A stretch of 64,000 nt of DNA, from the NCBI GenBank assembly GCA_021323655.1, contig JAJPKO010000042.1, positions 59,546 through 123,545 on the forward strand, given 5' to 3'. The position numbers and the translations under genes are program-made. A model generated the notes under the pieces. It was not told the DNA's origin, did no database searches, and was given only the letters and a program-made list of their open reading frames with translations. Source of the DNA: Acidobacteriaceae bacterium. GTDB taxonomy: Bacteria; Acidobacteriota; Terriglobia; Terriglobales; Acidobacteriaceae. Positions 41,495 to 49,825 of this stretch are shown here, in pieces; position 1 is the stretch's first letter; the number at the start of each line of letters is the position of its first letter.

Positions 41495-42588
41495 GCTTTC
41501 TCCTTCCCCTCACGCGCGGACGTCCGTTCATACCGGACCCGCTCCTCAACTTGTTTGCGATAGAGCCACGCCAGAATCGCAGCCACGGCCACATACAGGT
41601 CCACCGGAATGGATTGCCCTTCTTCCACCGTGCGATACAGCGAGCGCGCCAATGGCGGGTTCTCCACAATGGGAACGCCCGCCCATCGTGCCTCGCTCTT
41701 GATCTGCTCAGCCAGCAGATTCCTTCCTTTAGCCAGAACCTTTGGCGCATCCATCGTGTCAAAGTCAAAACTCAGGGCAACAGCATAGTGCGTGGGATTT
41801 GTAATCACTACAGTTGCTTTTTTAACGTCACTCTTCAGCTTCCGCCGCCGCATCTGACGCTGGAGTCCGCGAATGCGGCTGCGCACCTGCGGGCTTCCCT
41901 CTGTTTCCTTCATCTCTTCGCGGACCTCCTGCTTGCTCATGCGGATCCGCCCTTCCCTGCTGCGCCACTGCACCACATAGTCCAGTGCCGACCAGCCAAA
42001 GAGGACCCATGCAGCATCGAGCAGCAATCCATACGCAGACAAAAACATGTCCGGCAACCGTTCCACACTCATGGGCGCAAGTACAAGCTGCCCTTTAATC
42101 TGCTGCATCGCCAGAAATACAAGAATGGCCACTGGAAGCAGCGACTTCAGCAGACGTGTACCCCCCTGCAACGAAAACACCTGCTTCAAACTCGTTGCCG
42201 GATTCACGCGTGAAATCTTCAGCTGAAGATGCTGTGCGTAAAATCGGATGCCTCCGCCCTGCGCCATTCCCGCCAGCAGGGCCGCTCCTGCGACCGCGCC
42301 GCACAGCGGGACAAGCGGGAAACATGCAATCACGATGATGTGCCGCAGTGATACCGCCTGCTGCATCACCGTTGTCTCGTTCCACGTTGAAGGTGAGGCC
42401 AGCGCCAGCATCTGCGCCAGCATTCCTGACCACAGCGAAGGCCAGTGCGGAGCAGCCATTCCCAGCGCAACCACGCCTGCCAGCATCGCGCACGACGCCG
42501 TCCATTCGCGACTGTAAACACGGTCGCCCTGCTCCTGCGCCTTTTCTCTGCGCCGTGGCGTAGCCTTTTCTGTGCGCTCGCCGCTCAT
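41491..42588 (-). CDS. flhB: Flagellar export specificity switch FlhB
   Basis: The protein has 365 residues. It has the charged N-terminus ERTEKATPRRREKAQEQGD, four membrane segments, the linker SKQEVREEMKETEGSPQVRS and the autocleavage motif N-P-T-H in VVITNPTHYAVALSF. WAGVPIVENPPLARSLYRTV follows, then VEEGQSIP and the C-terminal helix AAILAWLYRKQVEERV. Cleavage between N and P switches export from rod/hook to filament subunits. It overlaps fliR and flhA by 4 nt each. Complete and apparently functional. Confidence 0.94.
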   Translation of the reverse strand: MSGERTEKATPRRREKAQEQGDRVYSREWTASCAMLAGVVALGMAAPHWPSLWSGMLAQMLALASPSTWNETTVMQQAVSLRHIIVIACFPLVPLCGAVAGAALLAGMAQGGGIRFYAQHLQLKISRVNPATSLKQVFSLQGGTRLLKSLLPVAILVFLAMQQIKGQLVLAPMSVERLPDMFLSAYGLLLDAAWVLFGWSALDYVVQWRSREGRIRMSKQEVREEMKETEGSPQVRSRIRGLQRQMRRRKLKSDVKKATVVITNPTHYAVALSFDFDTMDAPKVLAKGRNLLAEQIKSEARWAGVPIVENPPLARSLYRTVEEGQSIPVDLYVAVAAILAWLYRKQVEERVRYERTSAREGKEKA

Positions 42589-43379
42589 CCGTGCGCCATC
42601 CCTTGCCGCAGGATGGCCTCAGCCGCATCCATAAGCCGCATAAAATGTGCTTCGATAAATCGCGGCCACAACGCAAGAGAACCAAGCAGCAAGACATACC
42701 CAGTGATTGTTTTTGCCGGTACCGTGATCGCCATCACCGGAAGCTGCGGTGACATCTTCCCCACCAGGGCCACTACCACTTCCACCAGCATGGTTGCTGC
42801 CAGTACCGGCGCAGCCAATTGCAGTGCGGCAAAAAAGACACCACCCATCATTTCCACCAGAGCCAGGCCACTTTTTGCGTCCAGAAAAATAGCTCCCAGA
42901 GGTGCATTCACATAACTGCGCATCAATGCCGCCAGCATCGTGTCGTCCAGTCCTGCGGCAATCAGCACCCATATACCGAACAGCGAAAACATCTGCGACA
43001 TCAGCGGCGTTTCCACCTGGGAATTCGGATCCAACAGGTTCGCCAGTGAAAAGCTGAACTGTACGCCCATCACCTGTCCGGTAAAGAGCAGGATCTCGTT
43101 CAACAGCGTCAGTGAAAAACCAAAGACCAGCCCGACAGCAAGCTCTCCCATCACGGAAAGAATGCCAAGCTCTGCATGGGCCGTCGGCAATCCGGCCACT
43201 GTGGGAGCAAGCAGCGCTGCTGTTGCAATTACAAACACCGCCTTGATCTGCTTCGGAATCGCCTGCGAAGAGAAGAACGGAGCAGCGACGATCACGCCGC
43301 TTAAACGCACCATCGCCAGCACCAGTGCTGCGAGATAATGTGTCCAGTCCAGATTTCCCCGCGTAAAAACCTCTTCCAT
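42585..43379 (-). CDS. fliR: Flagellar export protein FliR
   Basis: This 264-residue membrane protein has about six helices. LAALVLAMVRLSGVIVAAPF near the N-terminus, PKQIKAVFVIATAALLAPTV, VGLVFGFSLTLLNEILLFTG and FLDAKSGLALVEMMGGVFFA mid-protein, then ATMLVEVVVALVGKMSPQLP, match the family. It forms the export gate core with FliP and FliQ. It overlaps flhB by 4 nt and follows fliQ by 3 nt. Order fliP-fliQ-fliR-flhB-flhA is the common one. Confidence 0.92.
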   Translation of the reverse strand: MEEVFTRGNLDWTHYLAALVLAMVRLSGVIVAAPFFSSQAIPKQIKAVFVIATAALLAPTVAGLPTAHAELGILSVMGELAVGLVFGFSLTLLNEILLFTGQVMGVQFSFSLANLLDPNSQVETPLMSQMFSLFGIWVLIAAGLDDTMLAALMRSYVNAPLGAIFLDAKSGLALVEMMGGVFFAALQLAAPVLAATMLVEVVVALVGKMSPQLPVMAITVPAKTITGYVLLLGSLALWPRFIEAHFMRLMDAAEAILRQGMAHG

Positions 43380-43382
43380 AGG

Positions 43383-43652
43383 TCACCCGATGTAGCGGTG
43401 AAGGTCTCCGAAAAGAACGACCGTATAAAACACAAGGCGGCGGATAAACCACGGCAGCCCAATCAACATCGTCACAGCCACAATTCCAATGCGCGGTACC
43501 GTGCTCAGGGTCTGGTCCTGCAGGGATGTCAATGTTTGAAACAGGCTAATAAGAAAGCTGGTTGCACTGGCCAGCACCAGCACAGGAGCACTCACAATCA
43601 GCGCCTCCCGCAGCAGATGCCGCACCAGCTCCGCTACCTGGTCAGGACCCAT
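43383..43652 (-). CDS. fliQ: Flagellar export protein FliQ
   Basis: This 89-residue two-helix membrane protein has the first helix LREALIVSAPVLVLASATSF, the conserved loop FQTLTSLQDQTLSTVPRI and the second helix IGIVAVTMLIGLPWFIRRLV. The start is ATG at 43652, which overlaps the fliP stop by one base (TGATG) and has AGGAG six bases upstream. A frame reaching 43691 adds 13 residues with no ribosome-binding site. It assembles four copies around the FliP5-FliR1 gate. Confidence 0.92.
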   Translation of the reverse strand: MGPDQVAELVRHLLREALIVSAPVLVLASATSFLISLFQTLTSLQDQTLSTVPRIGIVAVTMLIGLPWFIRRLVFYTVVLFGDLHRYIG

Positions 43653-44353
43653 CAAAAACTCCTCAGCAATGAACCAGCCAGCAGGTTCCATCCATCTACC
43701 ATCACAAACAAAAGAATCTTCAGCGGAGTGGAAACCACGACAGGCGGCAATTGAAACATTCCAATCGAAGTGGTAATCGAGGCGACCACCATGTCCACCA
43801 GCAGAAACGGAAGAAACAGCACCGCGCCAATCACAAATCCGGCCTTCAGCTCTGAAAGCATGTATGCAGGGACAATAATCCGCATCGGGAGATCAGCAAG
43901 CTCCTTCGGACGCTCCATTGCAGCCGCGGACGTGAACAGCGCCAGGTCTTTTTCCCGCGCATACTTCAGCATGAACTGCTTGGGAGGATCAACACCACGT
44001 TGTATGGCCTCCATTCCGGAAATCTGCCCCTGCCGGAAAGGCTCAACTGCCTGCCGGTCTACGGCGGTCAAAACCGGCTGCATCAGAAACCACGTCATCA
44101 TCAGGCCAAGCCCCATCAACACCTGATTACTTGGCGCTGTCTGCGTCCCCAGCGCCTGCCGCAAAAAGTGGAAAACCACCAGCAGACGCACCATCGGCGT
44201 CATGGAAAGCAGGATCGCCGGAAGCAGAGTAATCAGCGTCAGCGCAAAAACAATCGTCCACGGTACGCCATTGTTATTCACCAGATGCTGTGGCGAACCC
44301 GGCAAGGGCAGCAGCTTCGGCGCCTTTGCAAAAAGAAGCAGCATGGCACTCAT
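43652..44353 (-). CDS. fliP: Flagellar export protein FliP
   Basis: The protein has 233 residues. Four membrane helices are visible: VFALTLITLLPAILLSMTPM, VLMGLGLMMTWFLMQPVLTA, PAYMLSELKAGFVIGAVLFL and LKILLFVMVDGWNLLAGSLL. The family motif FHFLRQALGTQTAPSNQVL is intact. The start is ATG at 44353 because it overlaps the fliO stop (ATGA) and has GGAGAG three bases upstream; the frame stays open to 44575 but that part is antisense-like and unrelated. No clear cleavable signal peptide precedes helix 1, unlike enterobacterial FliP. Confidence 0.93.
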   Translation of the reverse strand: MSAMLLLFAKAPKLLPLPGSPQHLVNNNGVPWTIVFALTLITLLPAILLSMTPMVRLLVVFHFLRQALGTQTAPSNQVLMGLGLMMTWFLMQPVLTAVDRQAVEPFRQGQISGMEAIQRGVDPPKQFMLKYAREKDLALFTSAAAMERPKELADLPMRIIVPAYMLSELKAGFVIGAVLFLPFLLVDMVVASITTSIGMFQLPPVVVSTPLKILLFVMVDGWNLLAGSLLRSF

Positions 44354-44628
44354 GCGCTCTCCACCTTTCGCCGCTTCGGCGCTGAACGCACTTCCGTCAA
44401 TGCGACAATGGTGTCCGCGCCAGCCGCCACCAGAAATTTCTTCCCTTCGCACTCCACCAGAAACAATGTCTTCTTGGATCCAAGAGAAAGGCGCTCTGCT
44501 ACCCGCAAAGCATTCTGCACATTGCCGCCCTGCACGCTCCAGCGCCGCAAGATTGCCTGCAAAATTCCACGCCACAAAATTCCTTTCGTCATTGCGGGCA
44601 GCGTCGTTTGCGCCATTGCCGTCTTCAT
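44350..44628 (-). CDS. fliO: FliO-like flagellar biosynthesis protein, no obvious membrane helix
   Basis: The protein has 92 residues from ATG at 44628, which has AGGAGG five bases upstream. The core LRVAERLSLGSKKTLFLVEC, then EGKKFLVAAGADTIVALTEV, is the FliO cytoplasmic signature (L-G-x-x-x-x-L-x-L-V-x-v-g-x-x-x-L-L-v-G). The usual N-terminal transmembrane segment is replaced by a mildly hydrophobic stretch with charged residues (GILWRGILQAILRRW). FliO assists FliP ring assembly. It lies directly upstream of fliP with a 4-nt overlap. Confidence 0.78.
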   Translation of the reverse strand: MKTAMAQTTLPAMTKGILWRGILQAILRRWSVQGGNVQNALRVAERLSLGSKKTLFLVECEGKKFLVAAGADTIVALTEVRSAPKRRKVESA

Positions 44629-44644
44629 CCTTCCTCCTGGTTCC

Positions 44645-44986
44645 TCAGGCAAGCCGCGTCACGCGCACGCCAAGCTTCTGGTCCACCACCTCGAACTCGG
44701 TCCACACCAGTTGCACATCGCCCACCCACAGCGGAAGGTCCTCCGTATGCGGCCACGCAGTCTCGATAATGTTTCCTTTTTCTAAGGACAGGAGATTTTG
44801 CACCCGAAACGATGGCACGGGCACGCGCAAATCAAGCTGTAAGGGAAGCTTTGCAACCAAGGCTGCAAGATCATTCTGCTCTGGCCGCCGATCTCCCTCT
44901 GCGGAAGTCACCACAGCAGGCATCTGCGCCTGCTCTGCAGCCCCGGAAGATGGATTTTCAGCAGAAAGAGGAGCATCTGTCGTCAT
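44645..44986 (-). CDS. FliN-type SpoA-domain protein (short form)
   Basis: The protein has 113 residues. Residues about 40-110 are a SpoA domain (ALVAKLPLQLDLRVPVPSFR, then VQNLLSLEKGNIIETAWPHT and EFEVVDQKLGVRVTRLA). The first 35 residues are acidic, proline- and alanine-rich linker. It is the first gene of the long export operon. The presence of a second SpoA protein besides the long one at 35473 suggests the C-ring uses both. The start could be ATG at 44986 or at 44923; no strong ribosome-binding site decides. Confidence 0.75.
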   Translation of the reverse strand: MTTDAPLSAENPSSGAAEQAQMPAVVTSAEGDRRPEQNDLAALVAKLPLQLDLRVPVPSFRVQNLLSLEKGNIIETAWPHTEDLPLWVGDVQLVWTEFEVVDQKLGVRVTRLA

Positions 44987-44999
44987 GTCGCTGAGAATT

Positions 45000-45014
45000 G
45001 CAAGCGACTGACCG
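45000..45014 (-). promoter_or_regulatory. Sigma-54-like promoter for the fliN-fliO-fliP operon
   Basis: On the minus strand CGGTCAG-TCGC-TTGC, followed by A. The TTGCA -12 box is perfect and GG/GC spacing is correct, but the first base and the ACG part differ. The start would lie near 44988, almost at the ATG of the first gene, so that ATG would be leaderless or translation begins at 44923. Confidence 0.45.
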
Positions 45015-45059
45015 GAAACAGGACAAGAAGATTAGAAGATTCTCAGGAAAGCGCAGGCC

Positions 45060-45659
45060 CTATAGCGCCAGTTGCCGGACATGCGCGGCCCGCACATCCT
45101 TCGCGGTAAACAAAGAGAAAAACGGAGCATCTTTCGCCGCCGCCTCCACCGCCGGACGTCCTCCGGCCTCTTCGCGCTCCACCAGGCAGGCCACCGCGAC
45201 CACCTTCATCCCCGCCTCACGCGCAGCTTCAATCGCCGTAATAGTCGAAGCTCCGGTGGTGCACACATCATCCACAATCAGCACCGGTGCGTCCTTCTCC
45301 AGAAATCCTTCAATTCGCCGCCCGGTCCCATGTGTCTTCTCCGCCTTGCGCACAATAAATCCATGAACCAGCGCCGAACCATGATGTTCCTGCGCGTACC
45401 AGGCGCTCGCCGTCGCAACGTTCGACACAATCGGGTCCGCACCCAGCGTCAGTCCACCCACCGCCAGCGGATGGATCTTGTGTTCGCGCAGCAACTCCAG
45501 CAGGGCCAGCCCCGTCAACCTTCCTCCCTCTGCATGGAGCGTGGTCAGACGGCAATCAATGTAATAATCGCTCGTTCCGCCCGAGGAGAGCTTAAACTCT
45601 CCCAGCTTGAAAGAAATGCGGGCCAACAATTTCAGAAGCGCATCACGATATTCAGTCAT
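45060..45659 (-). CDS. pyrE: Orotate phosphoribosyltransferase
   Basis: The enzyme of pyrimidine synthesis that joins orotate and PRPP; 199 residues. The PRPP-binding motif is APVLIVDDVCTTGASTITAI. The N-terminal region FKLGEFKLSSGGTSDYYIDC binds orotate; AVGGLTLGADPIVSNVATAS and HGFIVRKAEKTHGTGRRIEG follow in the family order. The start is ATG at 45659 (MTEYRDALLKLLA); ATG at 45665 is two codons upstream. It is not in a pyr operon here. It ends 74 nt before the flagellar operon start. Confidence 0.94.
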   Translation of the reverse strand: MTEYRDALLKLLARISFKLGEFKLSSGGTSDYYIDCRLTTLHAEGGRLTGLALLELLREHKIHPLAVGGLTLGADPIVSNVATASAWYAQEHHGSALVHGFIVRKAEKTHGTGRRIEGFLEKDAPVLIVDDVCTTGASTITAIEAAREAGMKVVAVACLVEREEAGGRPAVEAAAKDAPFFSLFTAKDVRAAHVRQLAL

Positions 45660-45674
45660 TAACATTGATTGTAG

Positions 45675-45908
45675 ATGCAGGCTGCGTGCGAGATGAAAGA
45701 ACTATGCACTTTCTTGGGGCCCTTAAGAGTGAATTCGAAGAGGAAATCACAAAAGACAAGAAAGATCCTGGAACTGCCGAAATGGAAGGCCCTGCGCCTG
45801 GTCGTCCTGAATCATCTGGTCCACCATCGCGCGCAGCTCGGCGTTTTTCTGCGTCTGCTCGATGTGCCCATTCCTGGAATGTTCGGCCCATCCGTCGACG
45901 AAAAGTGA
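45675..45908 (+). pseudogene. C-terminal fragment of a DinB-family protein
   Basis: The last ~44 codons read LPKWKALRLVVLNHLVHHRA, then QLGVFLRLLDVPIPGMFGPS, and VDEK. This is the final helix and tail of DinB/YfiT-type metalloenzymes, with the H-x2-H-H-R-A/G-Q metal-helix pattern. The preceding 30 residues do not belong to the family, and the N-terminal three helices are missing. It is therefore a truncated remnant between pyrE and treY on the opposite strand. The stop abuts treY's 3' end (13 nt apart). Confidence 0.65.
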
Positions 45909-45921
45909 CCGGCTGCACCCT

Positions 45922-48906
45922 TCAGTGTTCCGGCGCGTTCCTGCTCCTCAACAGGACAACCGGAAACTGCGTGAACAGGTCCCGCAATCGTAAAACGCCG
46001 TCATCCGGTACCTGCACCGTCTCTCCAGTAAAAACATTTTCAAAAACCTTTGGCCTCTGATCAGGCAAAGCAATCTGCGCTTTGCCCCAGACATCACCGA
46101 ACGGAAGATTCACCCGCTGTCCCATCAGCGAACAGGCAAACCGCGGGACCACCGCCAGCACGGACTCTTTTGTCACCGCGTCCTGCCTCAGAAAAGCAAG
46201 CGCGTTCTCCTGCTTGTCCCCCTCAATATTCAGTGGAATATATTCACCCTTGCGAAAGAGAGAATGCAGCTCATTCCGCAGAGACAGCGCACGATGAATG
46301 GTCCATAGCTTAATGCGTCCGTCAGGAACATTCAGAAGCACATCAGCGCACACACGCGCAGGGCCTTCGCGCTCTGCCTGTTCGCGCAGCGCCTGAAGCA
46401 CTTCCATGCGCTCCTGGTAATTCACGGGCCGCCGGTTGTCTGGATCCACCAGGCTCAGGTCCCACAACTCCGTTCCCTGATAAAAATCGGGGACACCAGG
46501 AGAAGCAATTTTCAGCACGAGTTGCGATAAGGAGTTGACCGCGCCAAAGAACTGCACAGGCGGCAAGAACGACTTCAGCGTGTGCACAAACCTCGTCTCC
46601 CGGGGCCGCCCCTGCGGCACCAGAATCGCCTCAATAAACTTATGCACTGCATTCAGATATTCCGGGTCAGGATTCGTCCAGCTCAAATGCACTTTGGCTT
46701 CACTCAGCGCCTTCGTGCAGTAGTCCTTTAAGCGTTTCAGAAACTGCTCGCGGTCTTCATGACCATCCATTTTCCACGGCCACGCGCCAACAATGGTCTG
46801 ATAGATCAGATATTCTTCATTCGCATCCGGAGCTGTTCTTCCATCGTTCAGCTTCTGCTTATGTACCGCGTTCATGCGCATCCACCTTCGCACCATGGAC
46901 GCCCACTGCGACGGCATCTCGGAAAGCACATTCAACCGGTTGCGAACATCTTCGCTCCGCTTGGTATCATGCGTTGAGGTCGCCAGCATGGAATCGGGTG
47001 ACTTCTGCAAGCGGTCGAGATTCGTCGCATGAAACAGCTCTGTCGTAATGCCAAATGATTTGATCGAACTTCCCACTTCATTCGAAGAAATGAAGCGCGT
47101 ATAGACGTAAAATGCCGTATCTTCCACGCCTTTCGCCATCACAGGCCCGGTAAGCTGCTGGAACTTCAGCGCAAAGTGCAGGCGCGCCGGATATTTCTCA
47201 TCGTCCTTGCTGCCCAGCAGAAGCGTGTTCTTCAGGAAATCAAAAGCCGATTCAGCTACATCCGGATTCCGGTGCTTCGCGCGCTCAATGGCCTGATGAA
47301 TAAACATAATGTCGCGCTCCGTGTACTGCCCGCGATCATCAATGTACGTCCGGTACACAGGAAAGCATGCAATGGTCTCGCGAATCACCCGCTCCAGAAT
47401 GCTTTCTGTAAAGTCACGCGCTCTGCGGTCGCTTGCCGCAAGATGGTCCAGCAGGTTCGTTAGCACATAAATCTCGCTCGAGAGCGAAGTCTGCATCACT
47501 TGCAATTTGCTGCGGTAAACAAGCTCATCGGGATCTATCTCCCGCCCTAGTATCTTCGAATACAGCGCGGTGAATTTGGATTCGTTGCGCGGCTCAATAA
47601 ATGCCTGGTTCGCTAAATGAAGAAAATCATATCCCGTGGTGCCGCGCACAGGCCACTCCTGCGGAATCGCTTCGCGCGGCTCCAGAATTTTTTCCACCAC
47701 CGTGTAGAGCGGGCCTTCGCTTCTTGTCCAGTCATAGCCGCGCAGCGTTTCCCGCAGGGACATTTCAATGCCGCTAGCTGTAAGTTCGCCCTGCGGCTCC
47801 GGCCCAAAGCACTGTCCGGCAATGCAGAGCAATTGCAGGCGAATCAGGTACTGCCGCGGATTGAACATGCCATCGCAGTGGTCAATCCGCAGTCCGCTCA
47901 CTTCACCGGAAGCAATCATCCTGCGCACCAGGCCATGCGTTGCGGCAAAACAAGCCGGGTCTTCCTGGCGCAATCCCACCAGATCGTTGACGTCAAAAAA
48001 CCGACGGTAGTTAATCTCTTCTGACGAAACCCGCCAATAGGCCAACCGGTATGGCTGCATCTCAAGCAGCGCATGCAGTTGGTCAAAGCTGCGGGCATCC
48101 CCTTCCACTCCGTTGATGCGCTCAATCGCGCGCTGCACAATGGGCTGGATTTCAGCCGACTGCAATGCCTCAATCATGCGCGGTTTCAGTTCGCGCAATT
48201 GTTGCTGCCTCTGGGCAATCAGTCTCGGGTCAGAAGAATCATTCGGCGGAATATGCGCCAGCTCTTTCAGCAGATCACGAAACCATGCCGGTACCCCGTC
48301 TCTCTCATCCTCCTGCTCCGGAAAAAGCGCCGGGATAGAGCGTGGCGCCATCGGGAAAGAATGGTCGTAGTACCTCACCTTCAGATGACCATTTTCGATC
48401 GCCACCTGTATTTTCTTACCCTCAAGCTCCTCGCCATACTGGTTTCCCAGGACCGGTAACAGCAGTTTACCGCGCATGTCTGGCTTGATTGGGTCCCACT
48501 CAATATCAAAAAAGCTGGCATACTCTGATGTGCGCCCGTTCTCCAGAACATCCTGCCACCACGCCGACTCATTCCCTACACCCATGTGGTTCGGCACAAT
48601 GTCCAGCAGCAGGCCCATTCCGCGCTCGCGCAGAGCGCCTGTCACCCGGTGAAAGCCTTCCTCACCCCCAAGAACAGCGCTGATGCGGTCATGCCGCGTC
48701 ACATCATAGCCGTGGGTGCTTCCACTTCGCGCCTCAAAAATCGGGGAAAAATAGAGATCGCTGATGCCCAGATCGCTGAGATATGGAAGTATCCGTTCCA
48801 CATCCGCGAACGTGAAGCCGGAGTGGACCTGAATACGATATGTGGATCTCGGGACGCGTGCGTCACGATGCACTACCTTGTAAATGCAGTCCTGAATTTC
48901 ATGCAT
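45922..48906 (-). CDS. treY: Malto-oligosyltrehalose synthase
   Basis: This 994-residue GH13 enzyme converts the reducing end of maltodextrins to a trehalosyl unit. It starts with the TreY signature STYRIQVHSGFTFADVERIL, then PYLSDLGISDLYFSPIFEAR and GSTHGYDV. The nucleophile region is GLRIDHCDGMFNPRQYL, the acid/base region YTVVEKILEPREAIPQEWPV, and further family stretches are GTTGYDFL, VMAKGVEDTAFYVYTRF and GVPDFYQGTELWDLSLVDPD. Length matches full-length TreY. TreZ, its partner, is not in the window. The gene would contribute to trehalose synthesis from glycogen, often for osmotic or desiccation stress. Confidence 0.94.
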   Translation of the reverse strand: MHEIQDCIYKVVHRDARVPRSTYRIQVHSGFTFADVERILPYLSDLGISDLYFSPIFEARSGSTHGYDVTRHDRISAVLGGEEGFHRVTGALRERGMGLLLDIVPNHMGVGNESAWWQDVLENGRTSEYASFFDIEWDPIKPDMRGKLLLPVLGNQYGEELEGKKIQVAIENGHLKVRYYDHSFPMAPRSIPALFPEQEDERDGVPAWFRDLLKELAHIPPNDSSDPRLIAQRQQQLRELKPRMIEALQSAEIQPIVQRAIERINGVEGDARSFDQLHALLEMQPYRLAYWRVSSEEINYRRFFDVNDLVGLRQEDPACFAATHGLVRRMIASGEVSGLRIDHCDGMFNPRQYLIRLQLLCIAGQCFGPEPQGELTASGIEMSLRETLRGYDWTRSEGPLYTVVEKILEPREAIPQEWPVRGTTGYDFLHLANQAFIEPRNESKFTALYSKILGREIDPDELVYRSKLQVMQTSLSSEIYVLTNLLDHLAASDRRARDFTESILERVIRETIACFPVYRTYIDDRGQYTERDIMFIHQAIERAKHRNPDVAESAFDFLKNTLLLGSKDDEKYPARLHFALKFQQLTGPVMAKGVEDTAFYVYTRFISSNEVGSSIKSFGITTELFHATNLDRLQKSPDSMLATSTHDTKRSEDVRNRLNVLSEMPSQWASMVRRWMRMNAVHKQKLNDGRTAPDANEEYLIYQTIVGAWPWKMDGHEDREQFLKRLKDYCTKALSEAKVHLSWTNPDPEYLNAVHKFIEAILVPQGRPRETRFVHTLKSFLPPVQFFGAVNSLSQLVLKIASPGVPDFYQGTELWDLSLVDPDNRRPVNYQERMEVLQALREQAEREGPARVCADVLLNVPDGRIKLWTIHRALSLRNELHSLFRKGEYIPLNIEGDKQENALAFLRQDAVTKESVLAVVPRFACSLMGQRVNLPFGDVWGKAQIALPDQRPKVFENVFTGETVQVPDDGVLRLRDLFTQFPVVLLRSRNAPEH

Positions 48907-49053
48907 GATATCTGGTGAACTGGGAGATACTTCGCAGTTGGATGCGCCGAAGTCAGGAAGAGTTTGATAGGCGGCATCCCAGCCTGTTGCACTTTACGAA
49001 ATGCGCGCGCTCCGCTCACAATAGAGAAGAACTTAATAAAACGAGGAAAACCG

Positions 49054-49236
49054 ATGCCGCTCTCCGGAGAAGCCATTCGCCTGATGAATTACATTGACGA
49101 CGTAACCGTGACCTTGCGCCGCCTGCTCTCGCTTGCGCAAACACTTCCTCCGGAAGAACGGAAACGTGTCGGCGAATACCTCAAAAACGCCCAACCCAAT
49201 ATCAATTCAGTCATTCAGGCTCTGGAAGGCAAGTAA
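49054..49236 (+). CDS. Small conserved-looking protein, unknown
   Basis: The protein has 60 residues and starts at ATG 49054 with GAGG seven bases upstream. It is helical and charged (MPLSGEAIRLMNYIDDVTVT, then LRRLLSLAQTLPPEERKRVG and EYLKNAQPNINSVIQAL). No membrane segment or known domain is recognised. A longer frame from 48964 would add 30 residues that look like chance. It is divergent from treY. Codon use is good, so I believe it is a real gene, but I cannot name a function. Confidence 0.6.
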   Translation: MPLSGEAIRLMNYIDDVTVTLRRLLSLAQTLPPEERKRVGEYLKNAQPNINSVIQALEGK

Positions 49237-49296
49237 GCTCCGAATTTAAAACGAGCTCTCAAAATCAGTCATCTTTGTATCTACTCCTTCTGATGA

Positions 49297-49337
49297 GTCA
49301 TCCTGAGCGAAGGACCGAGGGAAGCGAATCGCGATCC
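49297..49337 (+). repeat. Dispersed repeat GTCATCCTGAGCGAAGG, copy 1
   Basis: GTCATCCTGAGCGAAGGACC, then GAGGGAAGCGAATCGCGATCC. It is the same element as at 49466-49492 and, inverted, at 25275-25298. It lies in the 286-nt gap after the small gene at 49054. Confidence 0.6.
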
Positions 49338-49465
49338 ACGGTGCGATTTATTGCGCAGCAACAACCCTCCCAGCATGCAACGGACAGAACACCACCAGGT
49401 GCCCCATCCTTTCGCGCAGCGGAAGGGTGGAAACCATAACCCCCAAAAACTCCCACCACCAAATC

Positions 49466-49492
49466 TGTCATCCTGAGCAAAGCGAAGGATCT
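49466..49492 (+). repeat. Dispersed repeat GTCATCCTGAGCAAAGCGAAGG, copy 2
   Basis: TGTCATCCTGAGCAAAGCGA followed by AGGATCT and a T-run (49494-49500). The core ATCCTGAGC...GCGAAGGAT is imperfectly palindromic, so the copy could act as a terminator-like hairpin. Confidence 0.6.
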
Positions 49493-49522
49493 GCTTTTTT
49501 CTTCGCAGAATGGAAGCGACAA

Positions 49523-49789
49523 TTACGCTTGGGCCGCAGTCGCTTCCGCCGCAGGCTGCGGAGGAATCAGTGGGACCTCTTCTGAAATGCTGATGCCCGC
49601 GCGCCGCAAAAGCTGCCCAACCACCGCCTTGTTCAGGCGGGTCGCATCATATTCCACGCGAATACTGCGTTCATTCTCATTCAATTGAATGCGGCGGATG
49701 CCATAGACATCGCTTATATTGCCAAGAGCAAACATGGCGGCCTCTGTAGGGTGCTGTTCGTAACGGAAGAGGACGTCTACCGTGGTCAT
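49523..49789 (-). CDS. Small protein with ferredoxin-like/HMA-type fold, unknown
   Basis: The protein has 88 residues. The pattern TTVDVLFRYEQHPTEAAMFA, then LGNISDVYGIRRIQLNENER and SIRVEYDATRLNKAVVGQLL, resembles the beta-alpha-beta-beta-alpha-beta layout of heavy-metal-associated domains. The metal-binding C-x-x-C is absent, so it does not chelate metal in that way. The C-terminus is alanine- and proline-rich. It is downstream of the histidine-kinase remnant and the ECF sigma genes on the same strand. Function unknown. Confidence 0.6.
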   Translation of the reverse strand: MTTVDVLFRYEQHPTEAAMFALGNISDVYGIRRIQLNENERSIRVEYDATRLNKAVVGQLLRRAGISISEEVPLIPPQPAAEATAAQA

Positions 49790-49825
49790 GCCTTCATGAT
49801 ATCAGGCAGATTTAAAAATCGTTGA

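Noticed and set aside
44354..44575. Upstream extension of fliP
   Set aside because: It overlaps fliO in another frame and lacks a ribosome-binding site; ATG 44353 has both a good site and the ATGA coupling.
45652..45918. Minus-strand frame of 88 residues between pyrE and treY
   Set aside because: It has the composition of a shadow frame; the plus strand encodes a recognisable DinB tail in the same place.
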